In this document: in pieces, positions 1 to 8,632 of the stretch
Numbering within the stretch: the first letter of the stretch is position 1
Layout of the letters: the number at the start of each line of letters is the position of its first letter
NCBI RefSeq assembly: GCF_021026095.1
Contig: NZ_JAJNCU010000001.1
Location: 496,001-560,000 of the forward strand
Direction: 5' to 3'
Length of the DNA stretch: 64,000 nt
From: Salinicoccus halitifaciens
GTDB lineage: Bacteria; Bacillota; Bacilli; Staphylococcales; Salinicoccaceae
Made by a program: the position numbers and the translations under genes
Notes under the pieces: model-generated
The model's database searches: none
What the model was told of the DNA's origin: nothing
The model's input: only the letters and a program-made list of their open reading frames with translations

Positions 1-592
1 TGCACTCTATCTTGAAGAATATGCACCGAAAAATAAAGTGACGGATTTCATCAAGATCAACATTTCGAACCTCGCAGGGGTGCCTTCAGTGGTGTTCGGC
101 CTCCTCGGGCTTGCGATTTTCGTCCGTGCAATGGCGATGGGGAACTCGGTGCTCGCTGCAGGGCTTACACTCGCATTGATGATCCTCCCGGTCATCGTCG
201 TCTCATCACAGGAGGCGATCCGGTCAGTGCCTTCAACTGTACGTGAAGCATCCATCGGCATGGGTGCGACAAAATGGCAGACGGTATCAAGGATCATCCT
301 GCCGGCGGCAATCCCCGGCATCATCACGGGTATCATACTGGCAATATCACGTGCAATCGGCGAAACGGCACCACTCGTCGTCATCGGTGTACCGACGACA
401 CTGCTCGTGACGCCTGACGGTTTCCTGGATTCCTTCCAGGCGATGCCGATGCAGATTTATGCATGGATCAAGATGCCGCAGGAAGAATTCCAGTATTTGG
501 CGGCAGCGGGAATCATAGTGCTGCTTGCGATACTGATTTTGATGAACTCGGTCGCAATTTTCATCCGCAATAAATTTTCAAGACGTTATTAA
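1..592 (+). CDS. pstA: Phosphate ABC transporter permease PstA (5' end outside window)
   Basis: Inner membrane permease subunit of the high-affinity phosphate importer PstSCAB. The reading frame is open from base 2, so the gene begins upstream; about 196 C-terminal residues are visible. Hydrophobic segments alternate with short loops, and the EAA-type loop (REASIGMGATKW, then RIILP) that docks on the ATPase PstB lies near bases 240-310. The GTG at base 38 is internal, not a start. The gene ends 16 bases before pstB and is followed by phoU, the usual pst operon order, so pstS and pstC should lie just upstream. The identity rests on the EAA loop plus context and is secure. Confidence 0.95.
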   Translation, partial: ALYLEEYAPKNKVTDFIKINISNLAGVPSVVFGLLGLAIFVRAMAMGNSVLAAGLTLALMILPVIVVSSQEAIRSVPSTVREASIGMGATKWQTVSRIILPAAIPGIITGIILAISRAIGETAPLVVIGVPTTLLVTPDGFLDSFQAMPMQIYAWIKMPQEEFQYLAAAGIIVLLAILILMNSVAIFIRNKFSRRY

Positions 593-608
593 TTTGGAGG
601 GAACATAA

Positions 609-1460
609 ATGGTAAATATAATGGAAGCAAACACTATCACAAAAAATGCAGGCACAGCTGTGCTGGAGGACAGGGCGCATACGGGGACACAGGAAAGTGC
701 CGAGCGGAAGCCTGTTTTCAAGACGAATAACTTCAACTTATGGTACGGCGATAACCACGCTCTGCAGGACATCAATCTCAGGTTCAACCAAAATGAAGTG
801 TCTGCGATCATCGGCCCGTCGGGCTGCGGCAAGTCGACATTCGTCAAAGCGTTGAACCGCATGGTCGAACTTGTGCCGATCGTCAGAACCGAAGGTGAGA
901 TACTTTACCGTGACCAGGATATCTTCAACCGTAAAATGACCGTTGAAGAATTGAGGACGAAAGTCGGCATGGTCTTCCAGAAGCCGAACCCGTTCCCGAA
1001 GTCGATCTATGATAATGTCGCATACGGTCCGCGTGTACACGGGATTCGTAAAAAGAAGATACTTGATGAAGTGGTTGAGAAAAGCCTGCGTGATGCGGCA
1101 ATATGGGACGAGGTCAAAGACCGCCTGAATGAAAATGCGTACGGCTTATCAGGCGGGCAGCAGCAGCGCATATGCATCGCAAGGGCGCTTGCCACTGAAC
1201 CGGATGTCATCCTGATGGATGAACCGACCAGTGCACTCGACCCGATTTCAACGACGAAAGTCGAAGACCTCATGCATGAGCTGAAGAAGAACTACAGCAT
1301 CATCGTGGTCACACACAATATGCAGCAGGCGGCGAGGGTATCCGATACGACGGCTTTCTTCTATCAGGGCTACGTGGTTGAACACGATGACACAAAAGTC
1401 ATCTTTGAAAACCCGAGGGATCAGAGAACTGAAGATTACGTTTCCGGAAGATTCGGGTAA
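609..1460 (+). CDS. pstB: Phosphate import ATP-binding protein PstB
   Basis: ATPase that drives phosphate import through PstC/PstA at the cytoplasmic face of the membrane. The 283-residue product shows Walker [10 protein letters not shown] at residues 69-77, the ABC signature LSGGQ at 180-184, Walker B ILMDE at 201-205 and the H-loop His near 236. The first 30 or so residues are a variable extension beyond the usual 250-260 residue family length. The ATG at 609 is chosen because GGAGGG sits seven bases upstream; an in-frame ATG at 621 is less well placed. phoU follows with one intervening base, indicating one transcript. Confidence 0.97.
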   Translation: MVNIMEANTITKNAGTAVLEDRAHTGTQESAERKPVFKTNNFNLWYGDNHALQDINLRFNQNEVSAIIGPSGCGKSTFVKALNRMVELVPIVRTEGEILYRDQDIFNRKMTVEELRTKVGMVFQKPNPFPKSIYDNVAYGPRVHGIRKKKILDEVVEKSLRDAAIWDEVKDRLNENAYGLSGGQQQRICIARALATEPDVILMDEPTSALDPISTTKVEDLMHELKKNYSIIVVTHNMQQAARVSDTTAFFYQGYVVEHDDTKVIFENPRDQRTEDYVSGRFG

Positions 1461-1461
1461 T

Positions 1462-2106
1462 ATGTCCTACAGGGAAAAATATACAAACGACCTCCAGTCC
1501 CTGGTCAATGAAGTGATAGACCTCGGCCATATATGCTATGAGCGTCTGCAGGGGGCGACAGGCCTGCTCAGCAGGGAGGACATCACCCCGGCAAGGGAAC
1601 TGGTGGCGGGCGATAAGGAAGTCAACAGGCTGGAATATAACATCAACTCACATGCCGTTACACTGATCACGACACAGGCACCCGTCGCAACGGATACACG
1701 CATCATCATCTCAAGCATCAAGATCGCCTACGACCTTGAGCGGATCAGTGACAACATCAGCAACCTCGGCGAAGTGAGGAAACGCGTGAAAATCACGAAT
1801 GAAAAGCTGCTGCTACGCCTGAGCACGATGGAGCAGCTGGCTTCCCTGATGCTGAAGGACGTCTACACGGCTTATCAGGAGCAGGATGCTTCGCTGTGTG
1901 AGGAAGTTTATGAACGGGATAAGGATATCGACAGCCTGTTCGTCCACGTCACCACTTCCGATATATTCGAGGAGACGGATTTGTTCATCACCGGACAGAG
2001 CCAGCTTTGTGCGAAATATCTGGAGAGAATCGGTGATCATGTCAAGAATATCGCCGAACATGTTTATTTTGTTCTGACCGGTGAAAAGATCGAAAAACTG
2101 GATTAA
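1462..2106 (+). CDS. phoU: Phosphate signalling/uptake regulator PhoU
   Basis: PhoU-family protein that links the Pst transporter to phosphate signalling and restrains phosphate uptake. The 214-residue product has the expected two-repeat, all-helical PhoU composition with the characteristic VATDTR and DLERISDN segments in the first repeat and ARYLERIGDH-like (KYLERIGDHV) in the second. An upstream GTG at 1378 would overlap pstB by 80 bases and add residues unlike PhoU, so the ATG at 1462, one base after the pstB stop, is chosen; no strong Shine-Dalgarno sequence is seen, fitting translational coupling. A strong terminator follows and closes the pst operon. Confidence 0.95.
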   Translation: MSYREKYTNDLQSLVNEVIDLGHICYERLQGATGLLSREDITPARELVAGDKEVNRLEYNINSHAVTLITTQAPVATDTRIIISSIKIAYDLERISDNISNLGEVRKRVKITNEKLLLRLSTMEQLASLMLKDVYTAYQEQDASLCEEVYERDKDIDSLFVHVTTSDIFEETDLFITGQSQLCAKYLERIGDHVKNIAEHVYFVLTGEKIEKLD

Positions 2107-2112
2107 TCATTT

Positions 2113-2149
2113 ATAAAAGTATCCTTAAGGATACTTTTATTTTGTTTTT
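2113..2149 (+). terminator. Rho-independent terminator of pst operon
   Basis: Perfect 12-bp inverted repeat (2113-2124 and 2129-2140) around the loop TTAA, followed by a T-rich run from 2138. It lies 6 bases after the phoU stop. Confidence 0.9.
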
Positions 2150-2200
2150 AAGTTGTATATATTTATAATTGAGTCATATTAAAGAAAGTGGGGATTATGA

Positions 2201-2758
2201 ATGTCTAAAAAAGAATCAAGGAAACAGATGATCGAGCGCCTGTCCAATCTCGATGAGGAATATAAGCAGCAGCAGGAAAACGTGTTGAAATCCGAGCTGC
2301 TCGACTATATCAAAGGAAATGACTTCAAATCAGTGGGGATAGTGCTGTCAATGCCTCATGAGATGGATACCGACAACATCATCCTGAGCCTGCTTGATGA
2401 TGGCATAGAGGTTTATAACCCCGTCTGCGACTACAAGGAAAAAGTCATGAATTTCTATCCGTTCACCACCATGGATGAAGTCAAAAAAGATGAAAAAGGT
2501 ATCAGGATACCACCGGTGACGACCCCATACAATGACTTCGACCTGGTCGTCGTGCCGGGCCTCGTATTTGATGAAGAAGGCTACCGCATCGGATACGGCG
2601 GCGGGTTTTATGATAAATTCCTGAAAGATTTCAAAGGGCATAAAGTTTCGGTCATCTTCGAAGAGCAGTTCGGTGAAGTAGAGAAGGAAGCGCATGACAT
2701 CCCGGTGGACTTCATCATCACGCCCGAAAGAAAACTGAATGCCGAAGCGGGTCGTTGA
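2201..2758 (+). CDS. yqgN: 5-formyltetrahydrofolate cyclo-ligase
   Basis: Converts 5-formyl-tetrahydrofolate to 5,10-methenyl-tetrahydrofolate with ATP, recycling a folate that inhibits one-carbon enzymes. The 185-residue product has the family's substrate-binding segment RIGYGGGFYDKF at about residues 129-140 and the preceding VVPGLVFD strand. Start is the ATG at 2201, with a weak AGTGGGG about eight bases upstream. The rhomboid gene begins three bases after the stop, as in B. subtilis yqgN-yqgP-yqgQ-glcK. A TATAAT at 2164-2169 could be the -10 of this operon, but the matching -35 region falls in the T-tract of the pst terminator. Confidence 0.93.
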   Translation: MSKKESRKQMIERLSNLDEEYKQQQENVLKSELLDYIKGNDFKSVGIVLSMPHEMDTDNIILSLLDDGIEVYNPVCDYKEKVMNFYPFTTMDEVKKDEKGIRIPPVTTPYNDFDLVVVPGLVFDEEGYRIGYGGGFYDKFLKDFKGHKVSVIFEEQFGEVEKEAHDIPVDFIITPERKLNAEAGR

Positions 2759-2761
2759 TGA

Positions 2762-4183
2762 ATGGCTGAAATATGGAAAACCGCCTATGAAGTCATCCGT
2801 TTTACAAACTACTCGTTCTTCAACCATGATGATTACAACAATATCATCTGGCTGAAGGATGAAGGCACCCGGACGATGATGCTCATCAATGACGGGACGC
2901 TTTCGGCGGAGAGGCGGCAATTGCTGACAGAGAATATAGTGAACCGGCATATGGAGTTCTCAAGGCTTGCCGGATACAATGTCAAGAGCTTCAAGGTGTA
3001 TTATGAAGGGCCTGAACCCTTCAAGGAGAAGATCAAGGATGACGGGGTCAAAATCACCCACAGAGGCATGACCAGCTACAGCAGCCTGATCAACCATCCT
3101 TTCTACAGGCTCGAGATGCATCAGAAAACCAAAAAGACGGAAAATCACTATGCCAGGAAAGTGATGTCCGCCCATCCTTTGGAATCGCACTTGACCAAGT
3201 ATACGCCGATGACTTATCTTCTGATTGCCATCAATGCAGTGCTCTTCCTGATCAATGCCTTTTACATCAATATACTGGGCTCATTGGAGATGGTGGACCG
3301 GCTGGCTGTGAGCCATCCTGCCGTAGCGGGCGGCGATTACCACCGCCTGCTGACCAGCACATTCATGCACAGCGGCGTAGAGCATTTCCTTTTTAATATC
3401 ACGGCATTATTCGTACTCGGTAAGTTTGTGGAATCATTATACGGTAAGTGGCGTATGCTTCTTACATACGTATTGACGGGTACACTTGCCAGCCTGTTTT
3501 CCCTGATGTTCCTCACTGATGCCGTCTCTCTCGGTGCCAGCGGGGCAGTATACGGGCTCCTCGGGGTGATTGTGGTGCATCTCCTGCTCAATAAAAGCCT
3601 GGGCTATAAACTGCTCTCTCAAGTTGCACTGGCATTGGTCGCCATCGCGGTGCTCTCTTCATTATTCAGCAACGTCAATCATTATGCGCATCTCGGGGGC
3701 CTCATCTCCGGGCTGCTGCTCGGGGTGCTCTATAATCCGTACAGGCTGCAGATGAAATGGTATCTCGGGGCAGCCGCAGCGGTCATTGTGATGGTTGTGG
3801 TTCCGCTTTTTTTCATCGTCAACAGCGGGGACGGGGAACAGCCGATGGACACGGCAGCGCTCGAAGCGATTGGAGATGGAGAGTACGAAGAAGCGCTCGC
3901 CATCGTGAACCGGACTTTTGCCGATGGTGACGGGACCGGAGTCACTTACTTCGCCCTCGCTTCGCTGTATGAACGTGCAGGGGAAGATGAGAGGGCCCGG
4001 GAATACTATGATTTGAGCTACGAAATTGCACCGGAGAGCGAAGTGGTCGCCAAACACCGTTTGATGGAGCTGCGCAAATATCGCCAGTTCGAGGAAATGC
4101 AGGCCGTGGCAAGCCAGCTGGATGACGTAAGCGACCCCGAACTGCAGCTGATCATTGAGGAGCTAAATGGAATTGAAGAATGA
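2762..4183 (+). CDS. yqgP: Rhomboid family intramembrane serine protease with TPR-like tail
   Basis: Integral membrane serine protease of the rhomboid family, 473 residues. The N-terminal ~140 residues form a soluble domain; membrane segments run from about 150 to 355. The catalytic dyad is visible: GASG with Ser260 and AHLGG with His310, plus the oxyanion HxxxN pair His208/Asn212. The C-terminal part (about 360-473) is outside the membrane and contains tetratricopeptide-like helices. In B. subtilis the homologue YqgP (GluP) cleaves membrane substrates including a magnesium transporter together with FtsH. It starts three bases after the folate enzyme and overlaps yqgQ by 17 bases. Confidence 0.94.
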   Translation: MAEIWKTAYEVIRFTNYSFFNHDDYNNIIWLKDEGTRTMMLINDGTLSAERRQLLTENIVNRHMEFSRLAGYNVKSFKVYYEGPEPFKEKIKDDGVKITHRGMTSYSSLINHPFYRLEMHQKTKKTENHYARKVMSAHPLESHLTKYTPMTYLLIAINAVLFLINAFYINILGSLEMVDRLAVSHPAVAGGDYHRLLTSTFMHSGVEHFLFNITALFVLGKFVESLYGKWRMLLTYVLTGTLASLFSLMFLTDAVSLGASGAVYGLLGVIVVHLLLNKSLGYKLLSQVALALVAIAVLSSLFSNVNHYAHLGGLISGLLLGVLYNPYRLQMKWYLGAAAAVIVMVVVPLFFIVNSGDGEQPMDTAALEAIGDGEYEEALAIVNRTFADGDGTGVTYFALASLYERAGEDERAREYYDLSYEIAPESEVVAKHRLMELRKYRQFEEMQAVASQLDDVSDPELQLIIEELNGIEE

Positions 4184-4367
4184 TCTGACATATATAAATG
4201 ACATACTGTTGCGTTTTGGAATCTATGTTTACGATCGGGACATGGTCAACAGGCTGATGCTGATGAAGATGGAGATCCAGGAGCTTCACAGAAACGGGCT
4301 GATAACGAAGGAAGAGTATTTGAATTCCATTTTGATCATCAATGGAAGGATGGCTGAAGAAAAATGA
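4167..4367 (+). CDS. yqgQ: YqgQ family protein (DUF910)
   Basis: Small cytoplasmic protein of 66 residues belonging to the YqgQ/DUF910 family, whose role is not established. The ATG at 4167 lies inside the 3' end of the rhomboid gene and has GAGGAG four bases upstream; its own stop overlaps the ATG of glcK by four bases (ATGA). The tight coupling suggests co-translation with both neighbours. In Bacilli the gene almost always precedes glucokinase, hinting at a function tied to it, but nothing in the sequence shows a catalytic site. Confidence 0.88.
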   Translation: MELKNDLTYINDILLRFGIYVYDRDMVNRLMLMKMEIQELHRNGLITKEEYLNSILIINGRMAEEK

Positions 4368-5323
4368 TTTTAGCAGCAGATATAGGCGGGACGACATGCA
4401 AGCTCGGCATATTCGATGCCTCCCTGAAACAGGTTGAAAAATGGCAGATTCCGACGGATACGAGCCGTGAGGGGAGTGGCATACTCGAAGCGGTCCATAT
4501 GTCCTTCAAACAAAAACTTGAGGAATCGGGGCTGGGTTACGGCGACTGCCGGGGTATCGGCATCGGTGTGCCGGGCCCCGTGGATTTCAGTACGGGCATT
4601 GTGAATGGTGCGATCAACCTGAACTGGCGGACGCATAAAAATATCAGGCAGGAGTTTGAACGCTTCAGCGGCATCCCTGCCGTGGTGGATAATGATGCAA
4701 ACCTCGCAGCCCTCGGCGAGCAGGCTTTCGGGGCAGGAAAAGGCCATGGCGACGTCGTCATGCTTACACTCGGCACCGGGGTGGGGGGCGGCATCATCGC
4801 AGGCCATCACCTGGTGCATGGTGCACACGGCAGTGCAGGGGAGATTGGCCATATGAAAGTTGCAGTGGGAGAGAACTTCAAATGCAACTGCGGCGGGACC
4901 GGCTGCCTCGAATCCGTGGCTTCAACGATCGGGCTTAAAAACCTTGCTTTGAAGTACTCCGGAGATTTTGAATCATCAGCACTCAAGACGCATATCGAGG
5001 ACGGCAGCCTGAAAGCCATCACGGTTTTTAAAAATGCGGAGGCCGGAGATCCGCTCAGCCTGTTCCTTGTGGACAAAATGTCATTCTATCTCGGGGTCGG
5101 GATCAGCAGCCTCGCATCGCTGACGAACCCTTCGCACATCATTATAGGCGGAGGTCTGAGCCGGGCGGGAGATTTTCTGCTCGGCAGGGTGCGGACTTAT
5201 TTTGAAGAATATGCCTTCCCCCCTGCAGCAGAAGGCACTGAGATCGTACCTGCAGAACTCGGTAATGATGCGGGGATATACGGCGCTGCAAAAATAGTGG
5301 CGCAATATACCGGTCATAAATGA
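4364..5323 (+). CDS. glcK: Glucokinase, ROK family
   Basis: Phosphorylates free cytoplasmic glucose to glucose 6-phosphate with ATP. The 319-residue product begins with the phosphate-binding DIGGTTCKLG (residues 6-15), has the VDNDANLA segment near 108-115 carrying the catalytic Asp, the EIGH motif at 160-163 and the ROK zinc motif CNCGGTGC at 174-181. Length and motif order match Gram-positive ROK glucokinases. It overlaps yqgQ by four bases and ends the operon at a strong hairpin shared with the convergent dehydrogenase gene. A related ROK kinase for another hexose cannot be excluded, but the yqgQ linkage favours glucokinase. Confidence 0.94.
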   Translation: MILAADIGGTTCKLGIFDASLKQVEKWQIPTDTSREGSGILEAVHMSFKQKLEESGLGYGDCRGIGIGVPGPVDFSTGIVNGAINLNWRTHKNIRQEFERFSGIPAVVDNDANLAALGEQAFGAGKGHGDVVMLTLGTGVGGGIIAGHHLVHGAHGSAGEIGHMKVAVGENFKCNCGGTGCLESVASTIGLKNLALKYSGDFESSALKTHIEDGSLKAITVFKNAEAGDPLSLFLVDKMSFYLGVGISSLASLTNPSHIIIGGGLSRAGDFLLGRVRTYFEEYAFPPAAEGTEIVPAELGNDAGIYGAAKIVAQYTGHK

Positions 5324-5373
5324 ATAAAGACTGCCCTCCGGTGATGAATGTATCACCGGAGGGCAGTCTTTAT
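5324..5373. terminator. Bidirectional terminator, glcK / dehydrogenase
   Basis: A perfect 21-bp inverted repeat, 5324-5344 against 5353-5373, with an 8-base loop. It starts directly after the glcK stop and ends two bases before the stop of the minus-strand dehydrogenase, with T/A-rich flanks on both sides. Confidence 0.92.
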
Positions 5374-5375
5374 CT

Positions 5376-6104
5376 TTATAGAAAGTCGCTGATGCTGAAG
5401 CTTTCGCTGAAGGCGAAGTTATCCGACGTGATCACACGTTTCAGCACATAGGCGACGGTCTTTTTATTGTACAGTTTATTGGTTTCCTTATACTTCTGAA
5501 AACGGGCGACGTCAGGGAAATCTTCTTCTTCCGAAGCCCTGATTTCCTCCTGCATATCCGTATCGATGACCCCGGGCCTGAAAGTCGCACTGAAAATCGG
5601 ATATTTCAATCTGTCCATTTCAAGTCTCAAAACGTCACTGACCATGTTCACGGCTGCTTTCGAACTGCAGTACGCGGCCCATCCTTCAATCGGATTCAGT
5701 GCGGCACCGCTTGAAACTGTGAGGATCCTCTTTGCACCCTGATGGTCTTTGAAATGGTTGACGAACCCTTTCATGAAGAGCGCAGGCGCCAGGACATTGA
5801 CCTTATAATTATTCAGGAAGCTTTCAGCATCTATGTTTGCGACAGATTTCACCGGGTCGACGATTCCGGCATTATTGATCAGGAATATTTCATCGCCGGA
5901 CTCGGGATCAATGGAGGAGAAAATTTCGTCCACGGACTGCTCCAGCCTGCCCTCATCAAGGAAATCGATATGGAAAATCTTATGTAAAGGGTAGTCCGTC
6001 TCCACTTCGCTGCGTGAAATGCTGATGATCCTGTCTTCCTGGAACATCTCAAGTAAAGCATTGCCAAGACCTCTGGATGTTCCCGTAATGAATACATATC
6101 TCAT
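5376..6104 (-). CDS. Short-chain dehydrogenase/reductase (YueD/benzil reductase-like)
   Basis: NADP(H)-dependent SDR of 242 residues. The dinucleotide-binding GTSRGLG is at 8-14, NNAG at 77-80, the catalytic Ser at 131/132 and YxxxK at Tyr145-Lys149. The overall pattern, including SISRSE after the first strand, resembles the Bacillus YueD (S)-benzoin-forming benzil reductase and sepiapterin-reductase-like group; the physiological substrate is unknown. AAGGAG lies eight bases upstream of the ATG. The gene stands between glcK and yqgW, where B. subtilis has other genes, so its position may be lineage-specific. Its upstream region is occupied by a terminator (see that entry). Confidence 0.85.
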   Translation of the reverse strand: MRYVFITGTSRGLGNALLEMFQEDRIISISRSEVETDYPLHKIFHIDFLDEGRLEQSVDEIFSSIDPESGDEIFLINNAGIVDPVKSVANIDAESFLNNYKVNVLAPALFMKGFVNHFKDHQGAKRILTVSSGAALNPIEGWAAYCSSKAAVNMVSDVLRLEMDRLKYPIFSATFRPGVIDTDMQEEIRASEEEDFPDVARFQKYKETNKLYNKKTVAYVLKRVITSDNFAFSESFSISDFL

Positions 6105-6126
6105 TCAAGTCACTCCTTATATAATA

Positions 6127-6156
6127 TAAAAAAAGAGATTAGGATATCCTAATCTC
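6127..6156 (-). terminator. Terminator of yqgW, directly upstream of dehydrogenase
   Basis: A 22-base perfect palindrome at 6135-6156 followed on the minus strand by a run of eight T (6134-6127). It ends transcription from yqgW and lies only eight bases from the Shine-Dalgarno sequence of the next minus-strand gene. Confidence 0.85.
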
Positions 6157-6169
6157 AATGATTTACAAT

Positions 6170-6409
6170 TTAAACTCCGAGTTCCGGATAGCCGTATGTA
6201 AGTATTGTAGCCACCGTAAAGAAACCGAATGTCAAAGTTGCGGCTATACTGAATACAACAGCCAGTATATTTCTTGCTCTAAGTGCACCGACGATGCCCC
6301 AGATTGAAAAGGCAGTGACGATGACCATCAGCAATGCGAAAGCATTCAGACCGATGCGGATCGTGACGCCGCCAATTTCAAATAACTCTCCTGTGTCTAA
6401 GAAAGGCAT
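6170..6409 (-). CDS. yqgW: DUF2759 small membrane protein YqgW
   Basis: A 79-residue membrane protein with two predicted hydrophobic helices (about residues 20-42 and 48-73). It matches the DUF2759/YqgW family that sits divergently next to the YqgX hydrolase in Bacilli; function unknown. It is transcribed away from that hydrolase, with the shared 90-base intergenic region between them, and ends at a clear hairpin. No catalytic residue or signal peptide is evident. Confidence 0.8.
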   Translation of the reverse strand: MPFLDTGELFEIGGVTIRIGLNAFALLMVIVTAFSIWGIVGALRARNILAVVFSIAATLTFGFFTVATILTYGYPELGV

Positions 6410-6453
6410 AGTATTTTAACCCCCCATATTTCTCTTTAAGCTCATTGTTATTG

Positions 6454-6459
6454 TATAAT
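6454..6459 (+). promoter_or_regulatory. Probable -10 box of yqgX
   Basis: TATAAT at 6454-6459 in the divergent yqgW-yqgX gap. No good -35 is seen 16-18 bases upstream. A transcript starting near 6466 supports the ATG at 6502 rather than the one at 6472. Confidence 0.45.
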
Positions 6460-6501
6460 TAATATTGTACCATGTCTAGAAGAATTTTAGGGAGTGGTTA
6501 T

Positions 6502-7131
6502 ATGAATGTGAAAACTTTATCGTTGGGAATGCTCGGCACGAACTGTTATGTGTTGTCAAACGAAGAGGAAGTGCTGATCATCGACCCTGCAGCTGAGGCT
6601 GAGGTGATTTTCAATGCTGTGGAGGAGATTGGACTGCCGGTGTCGGCCATCCTGCTGACCCACGCACACTACGATCATATCGGCGCATTGGATGCAGTCC
6701 ATGAGAAGTACGGGGTGGACGTCCATATGGGCAGTGAGGAAAGGGAATGGATCAGGGACCCTGAACTCAACATGTCCGCAAAACGCGCTTCCATGGGCAT
6801 CGAGCCGATTGCGAGTGAGATCAGCCCCGTCATTTTGAGTGAAGGGCCGTATTCCATCGGCAGCTTCAACTTTGAGATACTACATACGCCCGGACATTCC
6901 CCCGGAAGCATGAGCTTTTATTTCAGGGATGAACAGAAGATATTCTCAGGCGATGTACTGTTCAATGGCGGTGTCGGAAGGACTGACCTGCTTGAAGGCA
7001 GCTTTGATGTGCTGAGGCGCTCGATCAAGGATAAACTTTTCCGGCTGGAGGACGACACGGTGGTGTATCCGGGTCACGGCATGGAGACATCGGTGAAGCA
7101 TGAAAAAGCGACAAATCCGTATATATATTAA
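6502..7131 (+). CDS. yqgX: Metallo-beta-lactamase-fold hydrolase YqgX (glyoxalase II-like)
   Basis: Cytoplasmic metal-dependent hydrolase of 209 residues with the glyoxalase II-like fold. The metal motif HAHYDH is at residues 54-59, followed by the GHSPGS ligand region and a C-terminal YPGHG. B. subtilis YqgX belongs here; it may hydrolyse thioesters such as S-lactoyl-bacillithiol, which would fit the bacillithiol genes elsewhere in this window, but the substrate is not shown by sequence. The ATG at 6502 is preferred over the in-frame ATG at 6472 because GGAGTGG lies five bases upstream. Confidence 0.9.
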   Translation: MNVKTLSLGMLGTNCYVLSNEEEVLIIDPAAEAEVIFNAVEEIGLPVSAILLTHAHYDHIGALDAVHEKYGVDVHMGSEEREWIRDPELNMSAKRASMGIEPIASEISPVILSEGPYSIGSFNFEILHTPGHSPGSMSFYFRDEQKIFSGDVLFNGGVGRTDLLEGSFDVLRRSIKDKLFRLEDDTVVYPGHGMETSVKHEKATNPYIY

Positions 7132-7132
7132 T

Positions 7133-7168
7133 AAAAAAGGTTCAAACCCTCGGGTTTGAACCTTTTTT
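7133..7168. terminator. Bidirectional terminator, yqgX / yqgY
   Basis: A 17-bp perfect inverted repeat (7133-7149 / 7152-7168) with A-run on one side and T-run on the other, placed between the two convergent stop codons. The two central bases plus flanking pairs form the loop. Confidence 0.92.
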
Positions 7169-7171
7169 GTC

Positions 7172-7411
7172 TTAGCCGAATGACGGCTCCATAATAAATG
7201 TCGTGTAGTATGTAAATCCAACGAAGAAGAATACAAGATAAGCTGCAAATACATACATATACATTCTCTCTGTCAATTTCATATATCCGAGTAGGACGAA
7301 GAATCCTGTCTGTGCAAGGAAGAATAAAGACATCATCATCATATCTCCCACGTAGAACAGAATGGTAAACATCGCTGTCCAGAAACCTAAAGTTTTAAAT
7401 ACCTTATCCAT
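7172..7411 (-). CDS. yqgY: DUF2626 membrane protein YqgY
   Basis: A 79-residue protein with three hydrophobic stretches, recognised as YqgY/DUF2626 by its N-terminal LGFWTAMFTILFYVGD and the later KLTERMYMY and FVGFTYYTTF segments. The role is unknown. It converges on yqgX as in B. subtilis. AAAGGA lies about ten bases upstream of the ATG. The hydrophobic character places it in the cytoplasmic membrane. Confidence 0.88.
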   Translation of the reverse strand: MDKVFKTLGFWTAMFTILFYVGDMMMMSLFFLAQTGFFVLLGYMKLTERMYMYVFAAYLVFFFVGFTYYTTFIMEPSFG

Positions 7412-7511
7412 AGGAACAGTCCTTTCATCGAGGTGATAGTTATAAACATTTCATCACTATCAATTATAAGTAAAGAATTTAGTAAAGTAAATAGGCTTTA
7501 TATTAAATCTG

Positions 7512-7539
7512 CTGTCAGTTAATTACATAATACTATAAT
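7512..7539 (+). promoter_or_regulatory. Possible comG promoter
   Basis: TATAAT at 7534-7539 with CTGTCA at 7512-7517, spaced by 16 bases, in the 228-base gap before comGA. A single imperfect ComK-type half box, AAAA-N5-TTTA, lies at 7598-7610, downstream of this promoter, so its relevance is doubtful. Nothing else was recognised in the gap. Confidence 0.35.
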
Positions 7540-7639
7540 CACCCTCAATTATATAGAGAGAATCGGAAAAATTGCCGAATTAACTCAGAAAAGATCAAAA
7601 AGCGAGTTTATTGGCATATATATAGTAGGAGGGTTATTT

Positions 7640-8632
7640 ATGAAAAATAAAATTATCGATATTTTGGAGAATGCTAAAAAAGGCCAGGCGACGGACATCC
7701 ATATCATCCTTGAAAGCGACTGCGGAAAAATAAGGTTCCGGCAAAAGGGCATAATGAAAGATTTCATGGAAATCACAAAAGATGAATTCAAGCGTATAGT
7801 GAATTACTTAAAATTCATAGCTGAACTCGATATCAATGAACATAAGATCCCTCAAAGCGGAAAGACGGCCATGCAGGTGAACGATGAGGAGCTGGCAATC
7901 AGGGTCAGCACATTGCCTCTCACCTTAATGGATGAAGTCGTCGTCATCAGGATTTTGGGTTCCCTGGCAAAGCGGCAGGCCGGGTCCTTATTTTTAAATG
8001 ACGCCGAATTCGACTTCTTTAAAAAATACATGCAGTTATCCCAGGGCCTCATCCTGTTCACGGGACCGACCGGCTCCGGGAAATCCACACTTATGTTCAA
8101 TCTGCTCAATGAAATCATAAAGGAAGGCACACGCCAGGTGATCAGCATTGAAGACCCGGTGGAATATGAGATTGACGGCATGGTGCAGGTGGAGATCAAC
8201 GAAAAAGCGGATATATCCTATGCACCTTTGCTTAAGGGTGCCCTGAGGTGTGATCCGGATGTGTTGATGTTCGGGGAGATCAGAGATAAGACGATTGCAA
8301 GGGAATTGATACGCGCCAGCCTCTCAGGCCATCTTGTATTCAGCACATTCCACAGCAAGTCGGCCATCAGCACCCTCAGCAGACTGAAGGATTTCGGTCT
8401 CTATGACGAGGAATTGAAACAGAGCATCTCCCTTATCGTCAATCAGAGAATCCTTCATTCGGATGCTGAAAGTTTCATCATATATGAGTTTTTAACTGCA
8501 CCACAGATTAATGATTACTTGATGGGCAGGCCGGTGGAGTACACGAGATTAAACGACCGGCTCATCTCATTAAAAAAAGAAGGTTATCTTAATCATGAAA
8601 AGTTCATTTTTTACAGCCAGAAATTCCAATAA
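7640..8632 (+). CDS. comGA: Competence traffic ATPase ComGA
   Basis: Cytoplasmic assembly ATPase that powers construction of the competence pseudopilus used for DNA uptake. The 330-residue product contains Walker A GPTGSGKST at 142-150, an Asp/His-box region, the Walker B-like DPDVLMFGEIRD around 205-216 and the conserved HLVFSTFHS segment. It lacks the C-terminal tetracysteine zinc motif of longer type II/IV secretion ATPases, as is normal for ComGA. AGGAGGG lies six bases upstream of the ATG. First gene of the seven-gene comG operon; comGB overlaps its last 38 bases. Confidence 0.96.
   Translation: MKNKIIDILENAKKGQATDIHIILESDCGKIRFRQKGIMKDFMEITKDEFKRIVNYLKFIAELDINEHKIPQSGKTAMQVNDEELAIRVSTLPLTLMDEVVVIRILGSLAKRQAGSLFLNDAEFDFFKKYMQLSQGLILFTGPTGSGKSTLMFNLLNEIIKEGTRQVISIEDPVEYEIDGMVQVEINEKADISYAPLLKGALRCDPDVLMFGEIRDKTIARELIRASLSGHLVFSTFHSKSAISTLSRLKDFGLYDEELKQSISLIVNQRILHSDAESFIIYEFLTAPQINDYLMGRPVEYTRLNDRLISLKKEGYLNHEKFIFYSQKFQ

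Noticed and set aside
7598-7610. ComK box upstream of comGA
   Set aside because: Only one imperfect half box is seen and it lies downstream of the best promoter candidate.
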